This document shows positions 1 to 13,349 of a DNA stretch of 64,000 nucleotides, piece by piece (position 1 is the stretch's first letter; every line of letters starts with the position of its first letter). The DNA comes from Petrolisthes cinctipes. Taxonomy: Eukaryota > Arthropoda > Malacostraca > Decapoda > Porcellanidae. Below the pieces are notes generated by a model that was not told the DNA's origin, did not search any database, and saw only the letters and a list, made by a program, of their open reading frames with translations. The translations under genes and the position numbers were made by a program. The stretch spans positions 682,001 to 746,000 of the forward strand of contig JAWQEG010001537.1 of the NCBI GenBank assembly GCA_033782935.1. Reading direction: 5' to 3'.

Positions 1-310
1 AGATCGCTTCTGGGACCCAATAATATCGAATTTTCGGGTGTTTTGAGCCTATATTTGAGATATAAACGGGTACAGAAAATGCATGCACATATCGACTTTG
101 GGCACCCACAATATCGATTTTTAGCATGTTTTGGGCCAATATTTGGAAAATACTCTAACACGGAGGAGGCATGTACAGATCGCTTCTGGGACCCAAAAAT
201 ATCGAATTTTCGGGTGTTTTGAGCCTGAATTTGGTATATAAACGGGTGCAGAAGATGCATGCACATATCGACTTTGGACACTTAAAATATCGATTTTTAG
301 CATGTTTTGA

Positions 311-330
311 GCCTGTATCTGAGTAGGCAT
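311..330 (+). repeat. 18-bp deletion monomer (~158 bp class)
   Basis: The tail of the monomer between GCCTGTAT and CTGAGTAGG, normally about 18 bp longer with TTGAAAACATTCTAGCA, is missing. The same join occurs near 1,147, 60,691 and 61,381. Identical joins at four places suggest one ancestral deletion that spread rather than four separate events. Confidence 0.8.
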
Positions 331-390
331 GTACAGATCGCTTCTGGGACCAAAAAATATCGAATTTTCGGGTGTTTTGGGCCTGAATTT

Positions 391-400
391 GAGATATCGA
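391..400 (+). repeat. 29-bp deletion monomer (~147 bp class)
   Basis: GAGATAT is followed at once by CGAC. The missing 29 bp run from monomer position about 67 to 95 and are bounded in normal monomers by the 4-bp direct repeat ATAT (67-70 and 96-99). This suggests slippage or microhomology-mediated loss. The same form occurs near 1,758, 58,755, 59,080 and 61,643. Confidence 0.8.
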
Positions 401-1830
401 CTTTGGGAACCTAAAATATCAATTTTAGCATGTTTTGGGCCTATATTTTGAAAATATTCTAGCACTGAGTAGGCATGTACAGATCGCTTCTTGGACCCCA
501 AAATATCGAATTCTCTGGTGTTTGGAGCCTGAATTTGAAATATAAACGGGTACAGAAGATGCATCCACATATCGACTTTTGGGCACCTAAAAGATCGATT
601 TTCAGTATGTTTTGGGCCTGTATATTGAAAATACTCTAACACGGAGTAAGCATGTACAGATCGCTTCTCGGACCCCAGAATATCGAATTTTCGGGGGTTT
701 TGAGCCTGAATTTGAGATATAAACAGGTACTGAAGATGCATGAACATATCGACTTTTGGGCACCTAAAATATCGATTTTGAGCATGTTTTGAGTCTGTAT
801 CTTGAAAACATTCTAACTAGTAGTAGGCAAGTACAGATCGCTTCTAGGACCCAAAAATACCGATTTTTCGGGTGTTTTGAGCCTGAATTTGAGATATAAA
901 CGGTTACAGAAGATGCATGCACTTATCGACTTTGGACACTTAAAATATCGTTTTTTAGCATGTTTTGAGCCTATATTTTGAAAACATTCTAGCACTGAGT
1001 AGGCATGTACACATCGCTTCTGGGACCGAAAAATATCGAAATTTCGGGTGTTTTGTGGATGAATTAGAGATATAAACGGGTGCAGAAGATGCATACACAT
1101 ATTGACTTTGGGCACCTAAAATATCGATTTTCTGCATGTTTTGGGCCTGTATCTGAGCAGGCATGTACAGATAGCTTCTGGGACCCCAAAATATCGAATT
1201 TCCGGTTGTTTGGAGCCTGAATTTGAGATATAAAAGGGTACAGAAGATGCATGCACATATCGAGTTTGGACACTTAAAATATCGATTTTTAGCATGTTTT
1301 GAGCCTATATTTTGAAAATATTCTAGCACAAAGTAGATATGTACAGATCACTTCTGGGACCCCAAAATATCGAATTTTCGGGTGTTTTAAGCCTGAATTT
1401 GAGATATAAACGGGTACAGAAGATGCATGCACATATCGACTTTGGACACTTAAAATATCGATTTTTAGCATGTTTTGAGCCTATATTTTGAAAACATTCT
1501 AGCACTGAGTAGGTATGTACAGATCGCTTCTGGGACCCAAAAATATCGAATTTTCGGGTGTTTTGAGGTTGAATTTGGGATATAAACGGGTGCAGAAGAT
1601 GCATACACATATCGACTTTTGGGCACCTAAATGATCGATTTTCAGTATGTTTTGGGCCTGTATATTGAAAATACTCTAACACGGAGTAGGCATGTACAGA
1701 TCGCTTCTGGGACCCCAAAATATCGAATTTTCGGGTGTTTTGGGCTTGAATTTGAGATATCGACTTTGACCACCTAAAATATCGATTTTTAGCATGTTTT
1801 GGGCCTGTATTTTGATAATATTCTAGCACT

Positions 1831-4800
1831 GCGTAGGCATGTACAGATCGCTTCTGGGACCCCTTAATATAGAATTTTCGGGTGTTTTGAGCCTGAATTT
1901 GAGATATAAACGGGTACAGAAGATGCATTCACATATCGACTTTTGGTCACCTAAAATATCGATTTTGAGCATGTTTTGGTTCTGTATCTTGAAAACATTC
2001 AAACTAGGAGTAGGCATGTACAGATCGCTTCTAGGACCCAAAAATATAGAATTTTCGGGTGTTTTGAGCCTGAATTTGAGATAGAAAACGGTACTGAAGA
2101 TACATGCACATATCGACTTTGGTCACTTGAAGTATCGATTTTCAGGATGTTTTGGCCCTATATTTTGAATGTATTCTAGCATTGTGTAAACATGTTCAGA
2201 TTGCTTCTGAGACCCAAAAATTTCGAATTTTCGGGTGTTTTGAACCTCAATTTGGAATGTAAACGGGTACTGAAGATGCTTGCACATATCGACTTTGGGC
2301 ACCCAAAATATCGATTTTGAGCATGTTTTTGGCCTGTATTTTGAAAATACTCTAACACGGAGTAGGCATGTACAGATCGCTTCTGGGACCCAAAAATATC
2401 GAATTTTCGGGTGTTTTGAGCCTGAATTTGAGATATAAACGGGTACCGAAAATGCATGCACATATCGACTTTGGGCACCCACAATATCGATTTTTAGCAT
2501 GTTTTGGGCCAATATTTTGAAATTATTCAAGCACTGAGTAGGCATTTACAGATCGCTTCTGGGACCCAAAAATATCGAATTTTCGGGTGTTTTGAACATG
2601 AATTTGGGATGTATACTGGTATAGAAGATGCATACACATATTGACTTTGGGCACCTAAAATATCGATTTTCAGCATGTTTTGGGGCTGTATTTTGAAAAT
2701 ACTCAAACACGGAGTAGGCATGTACAGATCGCTTCTGGGACCCCAAAATATCGAATTTTCGGATGTTTTTAGCCTGAATTTGAGATATAGAGGGGTACAG
2801 AAGATGCATGAACATATCGATTTTAGGCACCCAAAATATCGATTTTTAGCATGTTATGGGCCAATATTTTGAAATTATTCTAACACGGAGTAGGCATATA
2901 CACATCGCTTCTGGGATCCCAAAATATCAAATTTCCTGGTGTTTTGAGCCTGAATTTGAGATATAAACGGGTGCAGAAGATGCATGCACATATTGACTTT
3001 GGGCACCCAAAATATCGATTTTGAGCATGTTTTTAGCCTGTATTTTCAAAATACTCTAACACGGAATAGGCATGTACAGATCGCTTCTGGAACACAAAAA
3101 TATCGAAATTTCAGGTGTTTTTAGCCTGAATTTGAGATATAAACGGGTACAGAAGATGCATACACATATCGACTTTGGGCACATAAAACATCGATTTTCA
3201 GCATGTTTTGGGCCTGTATTTTGAAATTACTTAAACACAGAGTAGGCATGTACAGATCGCTTCTTTGACCCAAAAATATTGAATTTTCGGGTATTTTGAG
3301 CCTGAATTTGATATATAATCGCGTACAGAAGATGCATGCACATATCAACTTTGGGCACCCAAAATATCGATTTTGAGCATGTTTTGGGCCTGTACTTTGA
3401 AAATACTCTAACACGAAGTAGGCATGTAGAGATCGCGTCTGGGACACACAAAAATCGAATTTTCGGGTGTTTTGAGCCTGAATTTGAGATATAAACGGGT
3501 ACAGAAGATGCATGCACATATTGACTTGAGACACCTAAATTATCAATTTTTAGCATGTTTTGAGCCTATATTTTGAAAAAATTCTAGCACTGAGTAGGCA
3601 TGTTTGTACTGTATATATCGTTTCTGGGACCCAAAAATATTGAATTTTCCATTGTTTTGAGCTTGAATTTGAGATATAAATGTTTACAGAAGTTGCATGC
3701 ACATATTGACTTTGGGCACCCAAAATATCGATTTTTATCATGTTTTGGGCCTGTATTTTTAAAACATTCTCTAACACGGAGTAGGCATGTACAGATCGCT
3801 TCTGTAGCACTGAGTAGACATGTACAGATCGGTTCTGGAACCCAAAAATATCGATTTTTCGGGTGTTTTGAGCCTGAATTTGAGATATAAACGGGTACAG
3901 AAGATGCATGCACATATCGACATTGGGCACCTAAAATATCGATTTTTAGTATGTTTTGGGCCTATATTTAAAAAATATTCTATCACTGAGTAGGCATGTA
4001 CAGATTGCTTCTGGGACCCAAAAATTTTGAATTTTCGAGTGTTTTGAGCATGAATTTGAGATATAAACGGGTACAGAAGATGCATGCGCATATCGACTTT
4101 GGGCACCTAAAATATCGATTTTTAGCTTGTTTTGGGCCTATATTTTAAAAATATTCTATCACTGAGTAGGCATGTACAGATCGCTTGTCTGACCCAAAAA
4201 TATCGAATTTCCGGGTGTTTTGAGCATGAATTTGAGATATAAACGGGTACAGAAGATGCATGCGCATATCGAATTTGGGCACCTAAAAAATCGATTTTCA
4301 GCATGTTTTATGGCCTGTATTTTGAAAGTACTCTAACACGGAGTAGGCATGTACAGATCGCTTCTGGGACCCAAAAATATTAAATTTTCGGGTGTTTTGA
4401 GCCTGAATTTGAGATATAAACGGGTACAGCATATGAATGCACATATCGACATTGGGCACCAATAATATAGATTTTCAGCTTGTTTTGGGCCTATATTTTA
4501 AAAATATTCTATCACTGAATAGGCATGTACAGATCGCTTCTGTGACCCAAAAATATCGAATTTTCGGGTGTTTTGAGCCTGAATTTGGGATATAAACGGG
4601 TACAAAAGATATATGCACATATCGACTTTGGACACGTAAAATATCGATTTTTAGCATGTTTTAAGCCAATATTTTGAAAACATTGTAGCACTGAGTAGAC
4701 ATGTACAGATCGCTTTGGGGATCCAAAAATATTGAATTTTTGGGTGTTTTGAGCCTGCATTTGAGATATAAACGGGTACTGAAGATGCATGCACATATCC

Positions 4801-7300
4801 ACTTTTTGCACCTAAAATATCGATTTTGAGCATATTTTGGGTCTGTATCTTGAAAACATTCTAGAAAAGAGTAGGCATGTACAAGTCGCTTCAGGGACCA
4901 AAAAATATCGAATTTTCGGGTGTCTTGAGTCTGAATTTGAGATATAAACAGGTACAGAAGATGCATGCACATATCGACTTTGGACACCTAAATTATCGAT
5001 TTTTAGCATGTTTTGAGCCTATATTTTAAAAAAATACACTAACACAGAGTAGGCATGTAAAGATCGCTTCTGGGACCCAAAAATGTTGAATTTTTGGGTG
5101 TTTTGAGCCTGAATTTGAGATATAAACGGTACAGAAGATGCATGCACATATCGACTTTGTGGAGCTAAAATATCGATTTTCAGTATGTTTTGGGCCTGAA
5201 TTTTGAAAATACTCTAACACGGAATAGGCATGTACAGATCGCTTCTGGGACCCAAAAATCTCGAATTTTCGGTTGTTTTGAGCATGAATTTGAGATATAA
5301 ACGGGTACAGAAGATGCATGCACATATCGACTTTGGGCACCTAAATTATCGAATTTTAGCATGTTTTGAGCCTATATTTTGAAAACATTCTAGCACTGAG
5401 TAGGCATGTACAGATCGCTTCTGGGACCCAAAAAAATGGAATTTTCCGTCAATTTGAGCCTGAATTTGAGATATAAACGGGTACTGAAGATGCATGCAGA
5501 TATCAACTTTCGGCTCCCAAGATATCGATATTTAACATGTTTTCGGCCTATATTTTGAAAATACTCTAACACAGAGTAAGCATGTACAGATCGCTTCTGG
5601 GACCCAAAAATATCGAATTTTCGGGTGTTTTGAGCCTGAATTTGGGATATAAACGGGTACAGAAGATGCATACACATATTGACTTTGGGCATCTCAAATA
5701 TCGATTTTCAGCATGTTTTGGGCCTGTATTTTGAAAATACTCTAACACGGAATAGGCATGTACAGATTGCTTCTGGGGCCCAAAAACATCGAATTTTCGG
5801 GAATTTTGAGCCTGAATTTGAGATATAATCGGGTACAGAAGATGCATGCTCATATCCACTTTGGGCACCAAAAATATCGATTTTTAGCATGTTTTGGGCC
5901 TGTATTTTGGAAGTACTCAAACACGGAGTAGGCATGAACAGATCGCTTCTGGGACCCAAAAATATTGAATTTTCGGTTGTTTTGAGCCTGAATTTGGGAT
6001 ATAAACGGGTACAGAAGATGAATGCACATATAGACTATGTGTAGCTAAAATATCGATTTTCAGCATGTTTTGGGCATGTATTTTGAAAATACTCTAACAC
6101 GAAGTAAGCATGTACAGATCGCTTCTGGCACCCAAAAATATCGAATTTTCGAGTGTTTTGAACCTGTATTTGGGATATAGACGGGTACAGAAGATGCATG
6201 CACATATCGACTTTGGGCACCTAAAATATCGATTTTGAGCATGTTTTGGGCCTGTATTTTAAAAACACTCTAACACGGAGTATGCACGTGCATATCGCTT
6301 CTGGGACCCAAAAACATTGAATTTTCGGGTGTTTTGAGCCTGAATTTGAAATATAAACGGGTACAGAAGATGCATGCACATATCGACTTTGGGCACCAAA
6401 AATATCGATTTTGAGCATGTTTTTGGCCTGAATTTTTAAAATACTCTAACACTGACTAGACACGTACAGATCGCTTCTGGGACCCAAATAAATCGAATTT
6501 TCAGGGTGATCTGAGCCTGAATTTGAGATATGAACGGGTACAGAAAATGCATGCACATTTCGACTTTTTGCACCTAAAATATCGATTTTAAGCATGTTTT
6601 GGGTCTGTATCTTGAAAACATTCTAGCAAGAAGTTGGCATGTACAGATTGCTTCTGGGACCCAAAAATATCGAATTTTCGAGTGTTTTGAACCTGAATTT
6701 AGGATATAGACAAGTACAGAAGATGCATGCACATATCGACTTTGGGCACCTAAAATATCGATTTATAGCATGCTTTGGGCCTGTATTTTAAAAACATTCT
6801 AGCAGTGAGTAGGCATGTGCAGATTGCTTAAGGGACCCAAAAATATCGAATTTTCGGAGTTTTGAGAATGAATTTGAGACATAAACGGGTACAGAAGATG
6901 CATGCACATATTGTCTTTGGGCACCCAAAATATCGATTTTGAGTATATTTTGGGCCTGTATTTTTAAAATACTCTAACACGGAGTAGACACGTACAGATC
7001 GCTTCTGGGAAACAAAAATATTGATTTTTTGGGTGTTTTGAGCCTGAATTTGAGATATAAACGGGTACAGAAGATGCATGCACATATCGACTTTGGGCAC
7101 CCAAAATATTGATTTTTAGCATGTTCTGAGCCTCTACTTTGAAAACATTCTAGCACTGAGTAGGCATGTACAGATCGCTTGTGGGACCCAAAAATATAGA
7201 ATTTTCGGGTGTTTTGAGCCTGAATTTAAGATATAACCGGGTACAGAGAATGCATACACATATTGACTTTGTGCACCTAAAATATCAATTTTCAGCATGT
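1831..7300 (+). repeat. Diverged full-length monomer block
   Basis: Monomers are mostly 175-177 bp but differ from neighbours at many scattered positions, and I find no long duplicated segment here. Local oddities include an insertion near 3,601-3,620 (TTTGTACTGTATATATC) and a 33-bp partial duplication near 3,786-3,820. This looks like satellite that has not been recently homogenised. No gene or other element is visible. Confidence 0.75.
3786..3834 (+). repeat. 33-bp partial duplication inside one monomer
   Basis: The monomer start occurs twice, at 3,786 (CATGTACAGATCGCTTCTG) and again at 3,819 (CATGTACAGATCGGTTCTG), 33 bp apart. The spacer reads TAGCACTGAGTAGA, which is a monomer tail from a different variant (the first tail is ACACGGAGTAGG). 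The local unit is therefore about 209 bp. A short out-of-register join between two monomer variants explains it. Confidence 0.8.
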
Positions 7301-7319
7301 TTTGGGCCTTCATTTTAAA

Positions 7320-7818
7320 AACACTCTAACACGGAGTATGCATGTACAGATCGCTTTTGGGACACAAAAATATCGAATTTTCGGAGTTTTGAGCCTGAAT
7401 TTGAGATATAAACGAGTACAGAAGATGCATGCACATATCGACTTTTTGCACCTAAAATATCGATTTTGAGCATGTTTCGGGTCTGTATCTTGAAAACTTT
7501 CTAGCAAGAAGTAGGCATGTACAGATTGCTTCTGGGACCCAAAAATATCGAATTTTCGAGTGTTTTGAACCTGAATTTGGGATATAGACGGGTATAGAAG
7601 ATGCATACACATATTGACTTTGGGCAGCTAAAATATCGATTTACATCATGTTTTAGGCCTGTATTTTGAAAATACTCTAACCCGGAGTATGCATGTACAG
7701 ATGGCTTTTGGGACCCAAAAATATCGAATATTCGGGAGTTTTGAGTCTGAATTTGAGATATAAACGGGTACAGAAGATGCATGCACATATCGACTTTGGG
7801 CACCCAAAATATCGATTT
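7320..7818 (+). repeat. Duplicated segment, copy 1 (spacing 2,286 bp)
   Basis: Aligned by eye to 9,606-10,104 with only scattered single-base differences, such as GGTATAG versus GGTACAG before AAGATGCATACAC. The copies diverge on the right at GATTTATAGC versus GATTTTGAGC. Spacing of 13 whole monomers indicates an in-register exchange. Confidence 0.75.
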
Positions 7819-9605
7819 ATAGCATGTTTTGGGCCTGTATTTTTAAAACACTCTAACACTGAGTAGACACGTACAGATCACTTCTGGGACCCAAATAAAT
7901 CGAATTTTCGGGTGTTCTGAGCCAGAATTTGAGATATGAACGGGTACAGAAGATGCATGCACCTATCGACTTTGGGCACCAAAAATATCGATTTTGAGCA
8001 TGTTTTGGGCCTGTATTTTGAAAATACTCTAACACGGTGTAGACATGTACAGATCGCTTCTGGAACACAAAAATATCGATTTTTTGGGTGTTTTGAGCCT
8101 GAATTTGAGATATAAACGGATACATAAGATGCATGCACATATCGACTTTGGCACCCAAAATATCGATTTTTGGTTTGTTTTGGGCGTATAATTTGAAAAT
8201 ATTCTAGCACTGAGTAAGCATGTACAGTTCGCTTCTGGGACCCAAAAATATCGTATTTTCGGGGGTTTTGAGCCAGAATTTGGGATATAACCGGGTACAG
8301 AGAATGCGTGCACATATCGACTTTTTGCACCTAAAATATCGATTTTAAACATGTTTTGGGTCTGTATCTTGAAAACATTCTAGCAAGGAGTAGGCATGTA
8401 CAGGTCGCTTCTGGGACCCAAAAATATCGAATTTTCTGGTGTTTTGAACCTGAATTTGGGATATAGACGGGTACAGAAGATGCATACACATATTGACTTT
8501 GGGCACCTAAAATATCGATTTTCAGCATTTTTTGGGCCTGTATTTTGAAAATACATTAACACGGAGTAGGCATGTACAGGTCGCTTCTGGGACACAAAAA
8601 TATCGATTATTTGGGTGTTTTGAGCCTGAATTTGTGATATAAACGGGTACAGAAGATGCATGCACATATCGACTTTGGATACCTAAAATATCTATCTATT
8701 GCATGCTTTGGGCCTGTATTTTAAAAACATTCTAGCAGTGAGTAGGCATGTGCAGATTGCTTAAGGGACCCAAAAATATCGAATTTTCGGAGTTTTGAGA
8801 CTGAATTTGAGATATAAACGGGTACAAAAGATGCATGCACATATCGACTTTTTGCACTTAAAATATCGATTTTGAGCATGTTTTGGGTTCTATATCTTGA
8901 AAACATTCTAGCAAGGAGTAGGCATGTACAGATCGCTTCTGGGACCCCAAAATATCGAATTTTCTGGTGTTTTGAACCTGAATTAGGGATATACACGGGT
9001 ACTGAAGATGCATACACATATTGAATTTGGGCACATAAAATATCGATTTTCAGCATGTTTTGGGCCTGTATTTTAAAAACACTCTAACACGGAGTATGCA
9101 CGTACAGATCGATACTGGGACCCAAAAATATTGAATTTTCAAGTGTTTTGAGCCTTAATTTGAGATATAAACGGGTACAGAAGATGCATGCACATATCGA
9201 CTTTGGGCACCTAAAATATCGATTTTTAGTATGTTTTGGGCCTGTATTTTAAAAATACTCTAACACGGATTAGACATGTACAGATCGCTTTTGGGACCCA
9301 AAAATATCGAATTTTCGGGTGTTTTGAGCCTGAATTTAAGATATAAACGGGTACAGAAGAAACATACACATATTGACTTTGGGCAGCTAAAATATCGATT
9401 TTCAGCATGTTTTAGGCCTGTATTTTAAAAATACTCTAACACGGAGTATGCATGTACAGATGGCTTTTGGGACCCAAAAATATCGAATATTCGGGTGTTT
9501 TCAGTCTGAATTTGAGACATAAACGGGTACAGAAGATGCATGCACATATCGACTTTGGGCACCCAAAATATCGATTTTGAGCATATTTTGGGCCTGTATT
9601 TTTAA

Positions 9606-10104
9606 AATACTCTAACACGGAGAATGCATGTACAGATCGCTTCTGGGACACAAAAATATCGAATTTTCGGAGTTTTTAGCCTGAATTTGAGATATAAACG
9701 AGTACAGAAGATGCATGCACATATCGACTTTTTGCACCTAAAATATCGATTTTGAGCATGTTTTGGGTCTGTATCTTGAAAACTTTCTAGCAAGAAGTAG
9801 GCATGTACAGATTGCTTCTGGGACCCAAAAATATCGAATTTTCGAGTGTTTTGAACCTGAATTTGGGATATAGACGGGTACAGAAGATGCATACACATAT
9901 TGACTTTGGGCAGCTAAAATATCGATTTACATCATGTTTTAGGCATGTATTTTGAAAATACTCTAACACGGAGTATGCATGTACAGATGGCTTTTGGGAC
10001 CCAAAAATATCGAATATTCGGGAGTTTTGAGTCTGAATTTGAGATATAAACGGGTACAGAAGATGCATGCACATATCGACTTTGGGCACCCAAAATATCG
10101 ATTT
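9606..10104 (+). repeat. Duplicated segment, copy 2 (spacing 2,286 bp)
   Basis: Partner of 7,320-7,818. It shares the rare variants GATTTACATCATG and AACTTTCTAGCAAG. A small left-end difference is GGAGAATGC here against GGAGTATGC in the partner. Confidence 0.75.
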
Positions 10105-12470
10105 TGAGCATGTTTTGGGCCTGTATTTTTAAAATACTCTAACACTGACTAGACACGTACAGATCGCTTCTGGAACCCAAAAATATCGAATTTTCGGGTG
10201 TTTTGAACCTGAATTTGGGATATAGACGGATACAGAAGATGCATGCACATATCGACTTTGGGCACCTAAAATATCGATTTTGAGCATGTTTTAAGCCTGT
10301 ATTTTAAAATACTCTAACACGGAGTAGGCATGTACAGATTGCTTTGGGGATCCTAAAATATCGAATTTTCGGGTGTTTTGAGCCTGAATTTGAGATATAA
10401 ACGGGTACAGAAGATGCATGCACATATCGACTTTGGGCACCTAAAATATCGATTTTTAGCATGTTTTGGGCCTGTATTTTGAAAATACTCTAACACGGAG
10501 TAGGCATATACAGATTGCTTTGGGGATCCAAAAATATCGAATTTTAGGGTGTTCTGAGCCTGAATTTGAGATATGAACGGGTACAGAAGATGCATGCACA
10601 TATCGACTTTTTGCACTTAAAATGTCGATTTTTAACATGTTTTGGGTCTGTATCTTGAAAACATTCTAGCACGGAGTGTGCACGTACAGATCGCTTCTGG
10701 GACCCAAAAATATTGAATTTTCGGGTGTTTTGAGCCTGAATTTGAGATATAAACGGGTACAGATGATGAATGCACATATCGACTTTGGGAACCTAAAATA
10801 TCGATTTTTAGCATGTTTTGGGCCTGTATTTAAAAAAAACTCTAACACGGAGTAGACATGTACAGATCGCTTTTGGGACCCAAAAATATCGAATTTTCGG
10901 AGTTTTGAGCCTGAATTTGAGATATAAACGGGTACAGAAGATGCATGCACATATCGACTTTTTGCACTTAAAATATCGATTTTGAGCATGTTTTGGGTCT
11001 GTATCTTGAAAACATTCTAGCAAGGAGTAGGCATGTACAGATCGCTTTTGGGACCCAAAAATATCGAATTTTCTGGAATTTTGAACTTGAATTTGGGATA
11101 TACACGTGTACAGAAAATGCATACACATATTGACTTTGGGCACCTAAAATATAGATTTTCAGCTTGTTTTTGGCCTGTATTTTAAAAACACTCAAACACG
11201 GAGTATGCACGTACAGATCGCTTCTGGGACCCAAAAATATTGAATTTTCTGGTGTTTTGAGCCTGAATTTGAGATATAAACGGGTACACAAGATGCATGC
11301 ACATATCGACTTTTTGCACCTAAAATATCGATTTTGACCATGTCTTGGGTTTGTATTTTAAAAAATTCTAGCAAGTTGTAGGCATGTACAGATCGCTTCT
11401 GGGACCCAAAAATATCGAATTTTCGGGTGTTTTGAACCTGAATTTGGGATATAGACGGATACAGAAGATGCTTGCACATATCGACTTTGGGCACCTAAAA
11501 TATCGATTTTGAGCATGTTTTGGGGCTGTATTTTGAAAATACTCTAACACGGAGTAGGCATGTACAGATGGCTTCGGGGACCCAAAAATATCGAATTTTC
11601 GGGTGTTTTGAGCCTGAATTTGAGATATAAACGGGTACAGAAGATGCATGCGCATATCGACTTTTTGCACCTAAAATATCGATTTTGAGCATGTCTTGTG
11701 TTTGTATCTTAAAAAATTCTAGCAAGGAGTAGGCATGTACAGATCACTTCTGGGACCCAAAAATATCGAATTTTCGAGTGTTTTGAACCTGAATTTGGGA
11801 TATAGACGGGTACAGAAGATACATACACATATTGACTTTGGGCAGCTAAAATATCGATTTTCAGCATGTTATAGACCTGTATTTTGAAAATACTCTAACA
11901 CGGAGTATGCATGTACACATTGCTTTTGGGACCCAAAAATATTGAATATTCGGGTGTTTTGAGTCTGAATTTGAGATATAAACCGGTACAGAAGATGCAT
12001 GCACATATCGACTTTGGGCACCCAAAATATCGATTTTGAGCATGTTTTGGGCCTGTATTTTTTTAAATACTCTAACACTGAGTAGACACGTACAGATCGC
12101 TTCTGGAACCCAAATAAATCAAATTTTAGGGTGTTCTGAGCCTGAATTTGAGATATGAACGGGTACAGAAGATGCATGCACATATCGACTTTGGCACCCA
12201 AAATATCGATTTTTAGTATGTTTTCAGCGTATAATTTGAAAATATTCTAGCACTGAGTAGGCATGTACAGATCGCTTCTGGGACCCAAAAATATTGAATT
12301 TTCGGGGGTTTTGAGCCAGAATTTGGGATATAACCGGGTACAGAGGACGCATGAACATATCGACTTTTTGCACCTAAAATATCGATTTTGAGCATGTTTT
12401 GGGTCTGTATCTTGAAAAAATTCTAGCAAGGAGTAGGCATGTACAGATCGCTTCTGGGACCCAAAAATAC

Positions 12471-13349
12471 AGAATTTTCTGGTGTTTTGAACCTGAATTT
12501 GGGATATAGACGGGTACAGAAGATGCATACACATATTGACTTTGGGCAATTATATATAGATTTTCAGCATGTTTTGGGCCTGTATTTTGAAAATACATTA
12601 ACTCGGAGTAGGCATGTACAGATCGCTTCTGGGACCCAAAAATATTGAATTTTCGGGTGTTTTGAACCTGAATTTGGGATATAGACGGGTACAGAAGATG
12701 CATACACATATTGACTTTGGGCACCTAAAATATTGATTTTCAGCATGTTTTGGGCCTGTATTTTGAAAATACATTAACACGGAGTAGGCATGTACAGATC
12801 GCTTTTGGGACCCAAAAATATCGAATTTTCTGGTGTTTTGAACCTGAATTTAGGATATAGACGGATACAGAAGATGCATGCACATATCGACTTTGGGCAT
12901 CTAAAATATCGATTTTGAGCATGTTTTGGGCCTGTATTTTTAATATACTCTAACACGGAGTAGTCATGAACAGATCGCTTCAGGGACCCAAAAATATCGA
13001 ATTTTCGGGTGTTTTGAGCCTGAATTTGAGATATAAACGGGTACAGAAGATGCATTCACATATCGACTTTGGGCACCTAAAATATCGATTTTGAGCATGT
13101 TTTAGGCCTGTATTTTGAAAATACTATAGCACGGTGTAGACATGTACAGATCGCTTCTGAGACACAAAAAAATCGAATTTTCAGGGGTTTTGAGCCAGAA
13201 TTTGAGATATAACCGGGTACGGAGGATGCATGGACATATCGACTTTTTGCACCTAAAATATCGATTTTGAGCATGTTTTGGGTTTGTATCTTGAAAAAAT
13301 TCTAGCAAGGAGTAGGCATGTACAGATCGCTTCTGGGACCCAAAAATAC
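12471..13349 (+). repeat. 5-monomer higher-order repeat (879 bp), copy A
   Basis: No difference was found by eye between this copy and 13,350-14,228. Markers are CAATTATATATAGATT (a monomer that lost its TATCGA core), AACTCGGAGTAGG, TAATATACTC, AGTAGTCATGAACAG and GGGTACGGAGGATGCATGG. The left limit is set by CAGAATTTTC here versus CCGAATTTTC in the other copies. Confidence 0.9.

Larger units (their letters stand above)
1..1830 (+). repeat. Edge-type satellite block with truncated monomers
   Basis: Full-length monomers alternate with shortened ones. Two short forms are seen. One lacks about 18 bp, so that GCCTGTATCTGAG runs directly into TAGGCATG (near 311-330 and 1,147-1,163). The other lacks about 29 bp, so that GAGATAT joins CGACTTTG directly (near 391-400 and 1,755-1,763). 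Diagnostic variants AAAAGATCGATT (about 589) and CGACTTTTGGGC occur here. The same short forms and variants reappear only near 58.5-62.4 kb, which marks this block as an older or less homogenised subfamily. Confidence 0.85.
7301..12470 (+). repeat. Regular monomer block with an internal 13-monomer-spaced duplication
   Basis: Monomer types begin to recur in fixed order. The segment 7,320-7,818 reappears at 9,606-10,104, a spacing of 2,286 bp or 13 monomers, with few differences. Shared markers include GATTTACATCATG, CTTTCTAGCAAGAAG and GGCTTTTGGGACCC. Nothing but satellite is present. Confidence 0.75.

Noticed and set aside
121..747. Open frame of 208 codons on the minus strand, the longest seen
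   Set aside because: It consists of repeated satellite-derived peptides read in successive frames, since 176 is not a multiple of 3. There is no domain, codon bias or conserved start, and equivalent frames recur all along the array.
12439..12648. Plus-strand 69-codon open frame repeated at 13,318, 14,197, 17,184, 19,653 and 22,640
   Set aside because: Its conservation is a by-product of segmental duplication of one monomer pair (879 and 5,456 bp), not of selection on a protein.
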